Notes under the pieces: model-generated
Seen by the model: only the letters and a program-made list of their open reading frames with translations
Database searches by the model: none
What the model was told of the DNA's origin: nothing
Position numbers and translations under genes: made by a program
From: Microbulbifer aggregans
GTDB lineage: Bacteria > Pseudomonadota > Gammaproteobacteria > Pseudomonadales > Cellvibrionaceae
Reading direction: 5' to 3'
NCBI RefSeq assembly: GCF_001750105.1
Contig: NZ_CP014143.1
Location: forward strand, 1,975,001-2,039,000
Length of the DNA: 64,000 nt
Shown here: piece by piece, positions 47,020 through 55,416 of the stretch
Numbering within the stretch: the first letter of the stretch is position 1
Layout: the number at the start of each line of letters is the position of its first letter

Positions 47020-48304
47020 ACCACACTTGACTGAAGTCCTCAAGGGTTCTGCTACTACATTTGTACTAAAGATGTTTGGTATGGGGCTCGGTTATGTTGT
47101 TATCAGTTTGATCGCAATGCGAGGTGGAGCAGAAGGAGTAGGTGCCTACAGTTTGATACAGTCGCTTCTTCAATTCCTTAGCTTGTTAGCGATGATGGGT
47201 ATGAATAACGCCATTCTGAAGTATTCTGCATCATCTGTTAGTAATGAGGGGCTCTCTAAGTTGAGAGGATACTATAGTTTTTCTCTGAGTAGGGCGGTAA
47301 CCCTTTCACTTCTAGTGGCCGTTATTTTGTGTCTCCTTTCGGGCCCTCTGTCGCACTGGTTAGATGGTGGTGAAAAATATCAATTTTATTTGTACCTTGT
47401 TGCGGTAGCTCTTCCATTAAGTGTTTTGCTTCTCATTTCTGTAGAGGTCCTTCGAGGATTATCAGAAATAAAGCTTTCGGAATGGTTTAGAAGTATAAAT
47501 ATAAATTTGCTGAATGTTTGTGTTTTTCTGGGAGCAGGTTTAGTTCTCTATCCAGATCCGGTCCTGAGTTACATTTTGGCTGTTCTGGCCTCGTCGCTGC
47601 TTTGTTTATACGTTTTGTACACTCGCTTGAAAGGGGTTACTGCCGGGTTGCTTTGCAAAGAAGAGAGGCGGGATTACTTGGCAGTATCTTACCCCATGTA
47701 TGTTACAGCACTGTGCACATATCTCCTTCCGCATTCAGCCATATTTATTATTCAGTATTTTCTCAAAGGAAGCGATGTTGGTGTGTATAGTCTTTGCTTA
47801 AAGCTTTCTTTGTTAGTTGGAATGGTTCTACTTGTTTTTAACACTATGCTGGCGCCAAAGCTCGCTAGAATGCATGTTTGCGGACAACCCATGAATGACT
47901 TGATTGGAAAGTCCTCTTTAACGATGACTCTCCTCTCGGCTTTTATTGGGCTGTTTTTTATCGTTTTTGCAGAACAAGTGCTTGCACTATGGGGTGAGGA
48001 TTTTATACGTGGGAGTCTTTTGCTAAGAGTATTGGTTCTAGCGCAAGTTATAAATTCAACATTCGGTATAGCTGGCACTTTGCTGAACATGACGGGGCAT
48101 CAAAGCGTCGTTCGCTGGGCTTCCATTCTAACACTGATTGTCAATGTGGCGCTTTTATGGGTTTTTGTGCCAATTTATGGTATTGAAGCTGCGGGGATAG
48201 GAGTTTTGACTAACGCACTCCTTATGAACTCAGTGCTGGCTTCATATGTATATTTTCGACTTGATATCAAAATATGGCCAAGTGTGAGATTGTTGAATGT
48301 CTAA
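46994..48304 (+). CDS. Polysaccharide flippase (Wzx-like, MATE/MVF superfamily)
   Basis: Membrane protein of 436 residues with about 12-14 helices, predicted to flip the lipid-linked repeat unit across the inner membrane. It begins with KGSATTFVLKMFGMGLGYV, as in Wzx proteins, and the last third has the NMTGHQSVVRWASILTL segment typical of the group. The exact start is uncertain (ATG at 46994 or a nearby GTG); all options overlap the end of the glycosyltransferase gene. Confidence 0.85.
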   Translation: MRVKLFKLEPHLTEVLKGSATTFVLKMFGMGLGYVVISLIAMRGGAEGVGAYSLIQSLLQFLSLLAMMGMNNAILKYSASSVSNEGLSKLRGYYSFSLSRAVTLSLLVAVILCLLSGPLSHWLDGGEKYQFYLYLVAVALPLSVLLLISVEVLRGLSEIKLSEWFRSININLLNVCVFLGAGLVLYPDPVLSYILAVLASSLLCLYVLYTRLKGVTAGLLCKEERRDYLAVSYPMYVTALCTYLLPHSAIFIIQYFLKGSDVGVYSLCLKLSLLVGMVLLVFNTMLAPKLARMHVCGQPMNDLIGKSSLTMTLLSAFIGLFFIVFAEQVLALWGEDFIRGSLLLRVLVLAQVINSTFGIAGTLLNMTGHQSVVRWASILTLIVNVALLWVFVPIYGIEAAGIGVLTNALLMNSVLASYVYFRLDIKIWPSVRLLNV

Positions 48305-49226
48305 GCCAAATTTTTTTATTGTTGGTGCACCCAAGGCTGGAACTACATCAATCGTAAGTTATTTAGGTGAAAGTCCAGAAGTTTATATAAGCCCTATTAA
48401 AGAACCACATTTTTTTAGTTCTGACATCCGATGCTCAAACTTCACCCAAGCCGATTGTAAGTCAGCTTGTATCGATATTGATCGTTATCTGAAGAAAGTC
48501 CCTCTGCAGCATCTTCATATTGCGTTTGTTAAAGATATCGCTAACTACTTGGAATTGTTTCGGGAAGCGCAGGCTGAGTTAGCAATTGGAGAGGCAAGTA
48601 CTGGATATATGTATTCAGAATTTGCGGCACAAAATATAGCTAAGTTTAGCCAAAGTGCAAAAATTATCATGTTGCTGAGGGATCCGGTTGATAGGGCGTA
48701 CTCACACTGGAAGATGAACGTGGCGGCTGGTAAGGAGCCCAAGAATAAGCCTTTTTCCCAAGCGTTGGAAGACGATTTCAATAAGAAAACTAAAGGCTAT
48801 TGCCGTTCACATTTATATGTGGAGAGTGGGTTATATGCTGCTCAGGTGAAAAGGTATTTTGAGTTCTTCCCAAGGGAGCAAATACTTATCATTAAATATG
48901 AGAATCTAGTGCGTGCACCTGAGATTGTGATGACCAATTTATTTAACTTTTTAGGAGTTAAGCCGGTAGAAGTTGATCTCCATCGACGAGAAAATGTTTC
49001 ACGTATCATACGGTTTCCTAAGTTTTTGGCGTTCGCTAAGAAAATGGGCGTTAAGTATGTTTTCCCAAACAAAGTAATATCACTTTTGAAGCGACTTCTA
49101 GATGATAGCAGAAAGTATTTTCTAAGTACTTCTGTCAAGTCAGAGCTAAATAAGAAGTTCTTCCTGAAAGATATTGAAACCCTCGAGTCTGTTTGCGGCA
49201 TCAAATTTGATGAGTGGAAAGGCTGA
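48297..49226 (+). CDS. Sulfotransferase (PAPS-dependent), copy 1
   Basis: Carbohydrate-type sulfotransferase of 309 residues. The 5'-phosphosulfate loop is FFIVGAPKAGTTSI (8-18 region) and the 3'-phosphate site is IIMLLRDPVDRAYSHW. These are the two PAPS-binding motifs of the family. It is predicted to add sulfate to a sugar of the repeat unit. Overlaps the flippase gene by 8 bases, so it belongs to the same operon. AT-rich codon use. The region around 160-200 (KGYCRSHLYVESGLYAAQVKRYF) also resembles heparan-type N-/O-sulfotransferases. Confidence 0.85.
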   Translation: MSKPNFFIVGAPKAGTTSIVSYLGESPEVYISPIKEPHFFSSDIRCSNFTQADCKSACIDIDRYLKKVPLQHLHIAFVKDIANYLELFREAQAELAIGEASTGYMYSEFAAQNIAKFSQSAKIIMLLRDPVDRAYSHWKMNVAAGKEPKNKPFSQALEDDFNKKTKGYCRSHLYVESGLYAAQVKRYFEFFPREQILIIKYENLVRAPEIVMTNLFNFLGVKPVEVDLHRRENVSRIIRFPKFLAFAKKMGVKYVFPNKVISLLKRLLDDSRKYFLSTSVKSELNKKFFLKDIETLESVCGIKFDEWKG

Positions 49227-49228
49227 TT

Positions 49229-49771
49229 ATGAAGGCTTTGATTAGAAACTATGTGAATAGCTTGATTTGGATGTGGTTAGCTATTCTTTCGAGATTACCT
49301 GTCCGCTGGATCAGGACGGGACTTCTTAAGTTATCAGGCATGCAAATAGATGGGGCAATAGTTTATGGTGGATTTCATGTTCGGAAACCTTCCAAGATAA
49401 AGATTGGCAATGGAAGCGTAATTGGCCACGGAGTTACCTTGGATGGGAGAAATGGTATTACCATAGGCGAGAATGTGAACTTTAGTTCCGAGGTCATGGT
49501 CTGGACTATGCAACATGACTACGATTCGCAAGACTTTCGGATTGCCGGAGGAGAAGTCGTAATCGGTGATTACGCATGGATATCTGCTAGAGCGACTATT
49601 TTGCCTAATGTGAAAATTGGTGAAGGTGCCGTTGTTGCCGCGGGTGCTCTGGTAACGAAAGATGTTGCCCCCTTTAGCGTAGTTGGAGGGGTGCCGGCAA
49701 AAAAAATTGCCGTTAGGCGCAAGGATCTGAATTATTCCCCCGCTGAGGGGGGGGGGCTTCCTTTTGTTTAA
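49229..49771 (+). CDS. Left-handed beta-helix O-acyltransferase (LbH/maltose acetyltransferase-like)
   Basis: Protein of 180 residues with hexapeptide repeats. The catalytic-type region WTMQHDYDS is followed by GDYAWISARATILPNVKIGEGAVVAAGALVTKDV-type coils (quoted only in part: GDYAWISARATILPN), ending VVGGVPAKKIAVRRK. It probably O-acetylates the polysaccharide. I chose the ATG at 49229 with AAAGG upstream, just after the sulfotransferase stop, over the GTG at 49214. N-terminal residues 10-30 are hydrophobic and may touch the membrane. Confidence 0.83.
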   Translation: MKALIRNYVNSLIWMWLAILSRLPVRWIRTGLLKLSGMQIDGAIVYGGFHVRKPSKIKIGNGSVIGHGVTLDGRNGITIGENVNFSSEVMVWTMQHDYDSQDFRIAGGEVVIGDYAWISARATILPNVKIGEGAVVAAGALVTKDVAPFSVVGGVPAKKIAVRRKDLNYSPAEGGGLPFV

Positions 49772-49815
49772 TCTGCCTGGCAGAGATGCCCTATAGCCAT
49801 GTATTAGCTTAAAAT

Positions 49816-51177
49816 TTGGGTAGTTTTGTGTTCTTTTTAGCGATATTATTTTTTTTGCTATGTGCCCTTAGTGTAATTATATATGTTCACATTGGCTTAA
49901 AGCGCTCTGACCTTGCCTTTATATTGACTCTCTATGTCGTTCTGCTTTGGCCAACCTATCTAAATGTGAAGATTGGTTCACTGCCGAATATCGGTTTGGA
50001 CAGGATATTTGTTCTTCTGTTTCTCTTCACGATGCTGGCAAAAAAGTTTTCGGGATGGAAGGGCTATTTGAAGTCTGCTGACTTTCCCTTGGCTTTATAT
50101 GCGCTCTTTGGTTTCTGGATGATATTGGTGGGGTTATTATCACCATTCTCAAAAGTGGCTGCTACCTATGCTGTTGTGAATTGGTTTTTTTTCGGCCCCT
50201 TTTTAGCGGTCTCAGTCATAAGTATTTTTAATGGGGCTAATGGGGCTCATCGGCTTCTTTTGCATCTATATATTATTTCCTTAATAGTAAATATTTTGGG
50301 TTTATTAGAGGTTTTTTCTGGAGAGCCACTGTTTGCTGAGTTGTCCGCTCTATTGGGTGTCAACCGAGAGGGGTTGGTAGAGGGCTTTTACCGAGATGGC
50401 CGCGCTAGGGTGATATCAGTATTTTCAAGCCCGCTGGTTTACGCGCAGTTTCTATTGGTCACTCTTTGCTTGAGCTTGATGAGGTACGTAGAAAGTTCTG
50501 GTCCCTTTAAGTTGTTGGCGGCACTTAATATTTTATTGTCGTATATTCTTTTGTTGAAAACTGGATCGCGTGCCGGACTTGCTATTTCGCTCTTACTCCC
50601 AATTATTTTCTTATATATTAAGCTTTGGCGTATAAATTTTGCGCTACCGTTATTGAAGTTTGGCCTTTTTTGCCTGATGAGCCTCCTGTCACTTTCCGTC
50701 TACTGGTTGTATGTGACTTATATCTCGGACGCAAGAAATTTAGAAACATTGATGGCATATGGTTATGTGAGCACTAGCGAGGCGAGTTCATTAGCTAGAG
50801 TTTTGCAGTGGGATCTTGGCCTTGAGGCCTTCAAAGAACGGCCTTTTTTGGGCTACGGGGAGGGGCAGGCAGGGGAAGCAATTATTTCAACTATAGTCTT
50901 AGATAATTATTATTTAACCCGTTTATTATCTGGGGGTGTTCTAGGCTTGATTCTTTTTTTGATGCCTATTCTAATACTTGTGCGATATGGCTTTGTAGCT
51001 CTAACTAATGGTGAAAAGCGCGCGATATATCCTTTATCTGCTGTTGCTTGCCTCCTAATATTTTACTTTATTTTGTCGATCAATCGACTTGATACTTTGC
51101 TTTTCGTTTTGTTCGGCGTTTTAGTCCTGTACTGGAATTCGGTCAAAGTGAAAAGCATTAAGGGCGGTGGTGCATGA
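49816..51177 (+). CDS. O-antigen/EPS polymerase (Wzy-like)
   Basis: Polytopic protein of 453 residues with about 12 helices and little similarity beyond the Wzy_C type. A periplasmic loop contains EAFKERPFLGYGEGQAGEA, the usual Wzy/ligase signature (PxxGxGxG). Likely polymerises flipped repeat units. The start is uncertain: TTG at 49816 or GTG at 49828. Its last bases overlap the glycosyltransferase start at 51174 (ATGA). Strongly AT-rich. Confidence 0.78.
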   Translation: MGSFVFFLAILFFLLCALSVIIYVHIGLKRSDLAFILTLYVVLLWPTYLNVKIGSLPNIGLDRIFVLLFLFTMLAKKFSGWKGYLKSADFPLALYALFGFWMILVGLLSPFSKVAATYAVVNWFFFGPFLAVSVISIFNGANGAHRLLLHLYIISLIVNILGLLEVFSGEPLFAELSALLGVNREGLVEGFYRDGRARVISVFSSPLVYAQFLLVTLCLSLMRYVESSGPFKLLAALNILLSYILLLKTGSRAGLAISLLLPIIFLYIKLWRINFALPLLKFGLFCLMSLLSLSVYWLYVTYISDARNLETLMAYGYVSTSEASSLARVLQWDLGLEAFKERPFLGYGEGQAGEAIISTIVLDNYYLTRLLSGGVLGLILFLMPILILVRYGFVALTNGEKRAIYPLSAVACLLIFYFILSINRLDTLLFVLFGVLVLYWNSVKVKSIKGGGA

Positions 51178-52112
51178 TTCGCGTGTCGGCAATAATATTG
51201 AATTTTAATGGTGCTACTGACACGATCGAATGCTTGGAGAGTCTTTCCAAAGTTAATGCGGAGGGGATTTTTTTACAGAAGATAGTTATCGACAATCACT
51301 CAACCGATGATTCTGTTGGCCAGCTGCGGCGCTACATGTCCAGAAAAAATTATAATTACAAGTGTTATGACACTTCTGATGTAATTGGTGATGAACTGTC
51401 GAGTTTAGATGTGGTTCTAATTGGATCTGGTCGCAATGGTGGATTTGGCTTTGGTAATAATGTAGGGATTAAAATTGCGTTTAGTAGCGGCGCAGATTAT
51501 GTCCTCTTGATTAATAACGATACTGTTGTGGAGCCAGATTTTTTATCTCCGCTATTCAAAGTGTGCGAGTCAGAAAGCTCGGTTGGTATTGTTTGTGGGC
51601 AGATAAATTATTTTGATGAACCGGACCGAGTGTGGTTTAACGGTGGTGATTTTAATTTGGCCACTATGAGTGTGTCCCATAGAGATTTTGGATTACATAT
51701 CTCCGATAGGTCCGCTTGGCATCGTGATTCTACTTTTATATCTGGTTGCCTCTGGCTTTTGCCAAGAAAGACGATCCAAGCTGTTGGCTTGCTTAATGAG
51801 TCGTACTTTATGTATTTCGAGGATGTCGAATATTGTCATAGGGTAACTGAGGCAGGTTTGCGACTAGTCGTTGAGCCCGAGTCTGTAATCTATCATAAGG
51901 TAGGTAGTAGTGGGGGGGGGCATATGTCGGACTTTTCTATTTATTGGACTGCAAGAAACAAGGCTGCTTTTTGGAAGAGTAACTTAGGGCGTGTTGGGTT
52001 TCTGGCCTTTCTAAACATTGGTCTTTTATGGCCATTTAAATGTTTTTTAAAGTTTGGCTATTCGGCTTGGGTAAATGCAAATAAAGGGTTTTGGAGTGGT
52101 TTGTTGAGATGA
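51174..52112 (+). CDS. Family 2 glycosyltransferase (GT-A fold)
   Basis: Transferase of 312 residues. It begins VSAIILNFNGATDTIECLESL, has the DxD-type LLINNDTVVEPDF and ends the catalytic domain with EDVEYCHRVTEAGLRLV plus YHKVG. This is the rhamnosyltransferase-like GT2 type often found with rml genes, but the donor sugar is not certain. Start overlaps the polymerase stop; stop overlaps the next start (52109). Confidence 0.87.
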   Translation: MIRVSAIILNFNGATDTIECLESLSKVNAEGIFLQKIVIDNHSTDDSVGQLRRYMSRKNYNYKCYDTSDVIGDELSSLDVVLIGSGRNGGFGFGNNVGIKIAFSSGADYVLLINNDTVVEPDFLSPLFKVCESESSVGIVCGQINYFDEPDRVWFNGGDFNLATMSVSHRDFGLHISDRSAWHRDSTFISGCLWLLPRKTIQAVGLLNESYFMYFEDVEYCHRVTEAGLRLVVEPESVIYHKVGSSGGGHMSDFSIYWTARNKAAFWKSNLGRVGFLAFLNIGLLWPFKCFLKFGYSAWVNANKGFWSGLLR

Positions 52113-53122
52113 TTTTCGTTGTTGGTAATTCCCGTAGCGGGACTACGATGATGAGTCGAATCCTGGGGCGGGGGAGTCGTGTTTGCAATTTACAGGAAGT
52201 CCACTTTTTCGAGTGGATGGTTTCTGCCGATAGAATTCGGGAGGAGATTTCATATGATGATGCAGTGCGTTTGTTCTGCTGCCTGATAGCTAAGCAGGAG
52301 CAAAATTTCTATCGAATTTCTGATCCTGATCAGTACGTTAATCGGTCAAGAGCAGTGTTGGACCCTATACCCCGCAGAGATTTGACTCCAATTTCAGTCT
52401 ATAAGTTATTTCTTGGTTGGTGGGCAGAGAAAGTTGGGGTGGATATTTGTTGTGAGCAGACCCCAAAAAACGTGTTTTACATTGAGGAAATATTAGAGCA
52501 TTTTCCTGATTCGAAGATTATTAATATGGTTCGTGACCCTAGGGCTGTGGCTTTTTCACAGCGAAATAAGTGGAAGCGACGATTCTATGGAGAGGATGGG
52601 GAGACTGTCTTCGAGACGATAAGAGCCTGGTCTTTGTATCACCCCATTTTGACTGGCCGAATGTGGTCTATGGCGGTCGATGCAGGTTTTCGTGAGGACA
52701 GTGAGCGGGTAAAGACCATTAGATTTGAAGATTTGGTTGCTGATCCCCATAGAATAGTGCGTGAAGTCTGTGATTTTTGTGAAATCGAATTTGATCCAGT
52801 TATGCTGAACGTGCCAGTCGTAGGATCTTCGCTGGGAAAGGACGAGCCCAGTTCAAGGGGGATATCGTCCAGCAATATTGCCTCTTGGGAATCGGATGGC
52901 GGTTTGTCGAGTTCAGAAATATTTTGGATTCAAAAAGTTGCGGGGCGTAACCTTGCGCGAGCAGGCTACGAGCTGTCTAAAAAGGGTCGCTGTTCTTTCC
53001 GTGTTGGCAGTGATTTGCTTACGTTTCCGTTCAAATGTCTTTTTGCACTAGTGCTTAATACGGGTCGAATGGCGAATCTGCTGAGCACGATAAGACGGCG
53101 ATTCGGGGGTGCTCGTGCCTAG
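52109..53122 (+). CDS. Sulfotransferase (PAPS-dependent), copy 2
   Basis: Sulfotransferase of 337 residues with the PAPS loop IFVVGNSRSGTTMMSRIL and 3'-phosphate site KIINMVRDPRAVAFSQ. It belongs to the Sulfotransfer_3-like group and is not a close relative of the sulfotransferase at 48297. Start ATG overlaps the stop of the preceding gene (ATGA); the upstream in-frame GTG at 52091 is less likely. Probably modifies a second position of the repeat unit. Confidence 0.83.
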   Translation: MIFVVGNSRSGTTMMSRILGRGSRVCNLQEVHFFEWMVSADRIREEISYDDAVRLFCCLIAKQEQNFYRISDPDQYVNRSRAVLDPIPRRDLTPISVYKLFLGWWAEKVGVDICCEQTPKNVFYIEEILEHFPDSKIINMVRDPRAVAFSQRNKWKRRFYGEDGETVFETIRAWSLYHPILTGRMWSMAVDAGFREDSERVKTIRFEDLVADPHRIVREVCDFCEIEFDPVMLNVPVVGSSLGKDEPSSRGISSSNIASWESDGGLSSSEIFWIQKVAGRNLARAGYELSKKGRCSFRVGSDLLTFPFKCLFALVLNTGRMANLLSTIRRRFGGARA

Positions 53123-54251
53123 GGTTGCAATTATTGAGCCTGTCGGCGGTCACGGTGGGATGAACTATTATGATCTCGGGCTTCTGAAGGGGGTTATTGA
53201 TGCCGGCACCGACGCACTCTTGTATACGTCAGAGGAGACTAATGTCAGTCCGGAGATGTCCTGTTTTGTGCGAAGGTATTTTAGGGGTGTCTGGGGCCCC
53301 AAAAACAAACTTTTTCGAGCAAGCCGCTTTGTTTTCGGCATGGTTAAATCATTACTGCACGCGCGGTTTTCAAGATGTAATATTGTCCACTACCATTTTT
53401 TCCATTATGGAATTATGGAGCTCTTTATGGTTCTTGTTGCGCGGTTGCTTCTCTTTAAAGTGGTCGTCACCGCGCATGATGTTGAGAGTTTCAAGGGCGG
53501 TCAAAAAGATTGGCTTGCAGAGATAATTTTAAAGGTGGCAAGTGTTGTTATTGTCCATAACCAGATCAGTAAAAAATCTCTTGTAGAGAAGTTGAGTTTG
53601 ACTGAGTCTTACATTTATGTGATTCCGCATGGAAACTATTTCGATTTTATCGAACGGAGACCAACAAAGACTGCCGCTAGAGAAGCACTGGGAATTCCTA
53701 AAGATAAGATGGTTGTGCTATTTTTTGGGCAGATAAAGAGGGTGAAGGGCCTGGAAGTTCTCCTGAACGCATGGGGTGAAGTTGTCGCTAATGAACCAAC
53801 TGCTCATTTGGTAATCGCTGGTAAGGTCTGGAAGGATGATTTTTCTGTATATCAGGATCTGATTGATGATTCCCTGCTCTCGGATAGCGTTTCAACTTTT
53901 GTGCGTTATATACGTGATGAAGAAGTAGCGGACTTTTATTGTTCGGCGGACCTGGTTGTACTTCCCTATCACCAGATCTTTCAAAGCGGTGTTTTGCTAA
54001 TGGCGATGAGCTATGGAGTCCCGGTGCTGGTTTCTGATATAGCTGGGATGATGGAGGTTATTGGCAACGACGAGTTTGGATTGAGTTTTGAGAAAGGTTG
54101 TCCGAAGGATCTCGCAGTAAAGACCCGCAACCTATTGAAAAGTCCCGATTCCCTAGATCGCTATGCTGATTTGGGCATAAAGAGAATGAATGAAAGCTAT
54201 AGCTGGGGAAATATCGGAAGGCTGACCGCGGAGCTTTTTCGTTCCCTTTGA
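53109..54251 (+). CDS. Family 4 glycosyltransferase
   Basis: GT-B transferase of 380 residues. N-terminal domain has PVGGHGGMNYYDLGLLKG; the C-terminal nucleotide-sugar domain has FFGQIKRVKGLEVLLNAW, LPYHQIFQSGVLLMAMSYGVPVLV with the conserved Glu-like position, and SDIAGMMEVI. Donor unknown. GTG start (53109 or 53115) overlaps the sulfotransferase gene. Last gene of the AT-rich core, followed by a non-coding gap. Confidence 0.85.
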   Translation: MLVPRVAIIEPVGGHGGMNYYDLGLLKGVIDAGTDALLYTSEETNVSPEMSCFVRRYFRGVWGPKNKLFRASRFVFGMVKSLLHARFSRCNIVHYHFFHYGIMELFMVLVARLLLFKVVVTAHDVESFKGGQKDWLAEIILKVASVVIVHNQISKKSLVEKLSLTESYIYVIPHGNYFDFIERRPTKTAAREALGIPKDKMVVLFFGQIKRVKGLEVLLNAWGEVVANEPTAHLVIAGKVWKDDFSVYQDLIDDSLLSDSVSTFVRYIRDEEVADFYCSADLVVLPYHQIFQSGVLLMAMSYGVPVLVSDIAGMMEVIGNDEFGLSFEKGCPKDLAVKTRNLLKSPDSLDRYADLGIKRMNESYSWGNIGRLTAELFRSL

Positions 54252-54803
54252 ATGTATAGGAAGTCTCCGGTGGCGAGAGTTTCGCGTGGGCGCCAATTGT
54301 GAAGTCCAATTAAGGGGTGTCACTTATCCGGTGCTGAAGATTTGGATCTCCGCGTTGGAGGCCCTAAAGCTGTTCTCTTTAGTTCAAGCATCTGAGGACT
54401 AATAAACGTTGTAATGGTCCAGAGTTCTAGAGACATGATTCTATATTTACTGCCATTGGGCCATGTTATTAGTCATGCTTTTGATGCTTATTCATGGGAA
54501 TGTAGATTTGCTTTTCCAAGAATGGTACTTGAGGTGTTGGGGGCATCTTTTTTATTAGTTGACTTCAGATTCATGATGCTCGCTAGCGTTTGATACTTAT
54601 GGGGTAAGGTGCTCAACTGAACGATAACTGGCGGTTATATTTGATAGAAGCTGGATCCAGCAATCGATGATGATCCGGCTTCGCTATAGTTCGTGCTCTA
54701 TCCTGCGGCCTTGGTGATGCTTCTGCATTCTTCAGTCAAAACGTAGATGTAATGCAAAGTAATCGATTTAGCCCAAAAGGGCTATTTTTTGAGGTTAATT
54801 AAA
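54252..54803. other. AT-rich non-coding gap at the right edge of the variable core
   Basis: Over 500 bases without a supported gene on either strand. Frames are short and interrupted. It ends in a terminator-like hairpin. It may be the remains of a decayed gene or the junction where variable cores are exchanged; the sequence alone does not show which. Confidence 0.45.
54769..54790 (+). terminator. Terminator at the end of the variable core
   Basis: Six-bp stem (54769-54774 with 54779-54784), loop AAAA, then six T. It lies just 13 bases before the VanZ-like start, so the downstream module probably has some read-through or its own promoter. Confidence 0.7.
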
Positions 54804-55193
54804 GTGAATAAAATTATTGCTCGCGGCTTATTCGTAGTTTTGTTGGCCGCGGCGCTCTTTGCCGGGCTGAAGTCCACGCCGGTACCACAGGTGGTTTCAC
54901 ACTTTGACCTAATCCTTCACTTCGGTGCTTTTGCTGCGCTCGCAGGGCTTTGGATGATTGGCTTTACGCGGCCGCCAGTTGGTATTTTTGTACTAATTAC
55001 AATTGGGCTGGGTATTGAAGTGTGGCAGGGCTGGATGCTGCCGGGCCGGACGGCCGATGGCTGGGACATATTGGCCAACTCGCTTGGGGTTTTTTGTGGT
55101 TGGTTCTCCATATTGCTTTTAAGCAGGTTTGTATTGTCGCGAGCGGATAAAAAGGCGGGGCTTGTCGAAATTTCGATCAAAAATTCAAAATAA
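54804..55193 (+). CDS. VanZ-like membrane protein
   Basis: Small membrane protein of 129 residues with about four helices of the VanZ type: KSTPVPQVVSHFDLILHFGAF-like start, GIEVWQGWMLPGRTADGWDIL and a final helix before a basic tail. Function of VanZ-like proteins in polysaccharide loci is unknown. The GTG at 54804 with GAGG upstream is preferred to the TTG at 54789, which lies in the terminator T-run. Confidence 0.8.
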   Translation: MNKIIARGLFVVLLAAALFAGLKSTPVPQVVSHFDLILHFGAFAALAGLWMIGFTRPPVGIFVLITIGLGIEVWQGWMLPGRTADGWDILANSLGVFCGWFSILLLSRFVLSRADKKAGLVEISIKNSK

Positions 55194-55416
55194 AATCGTG
55201 ATTTGTATCTCGTTTTTGTGTTGATTGGTGTCACATCTGTGGCATCATTTGAGACCTAAAACAAGAAGCCCGAAAGGGCTGGCCAGGGGTCATGAAGAGC
55301 GTACCGCACCTGGGGAACAGGGCAGATTTTGGTCTGCCTTGTGGCGCGGTCGACCCACCTCTTTGCAGGGGATGACCAGGGATACTGGCAGGGAAGAATT
55401 TTTCTGGGGGATTTTC

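Noticed and set aside
45709..54803. Genomic island with integrase or attachment sites
   Set aside because: Despite the AT shift there is no integrase, transposase, tRNA or direct flanking repeat that I can see; homologous exchange is the simpler explanation.
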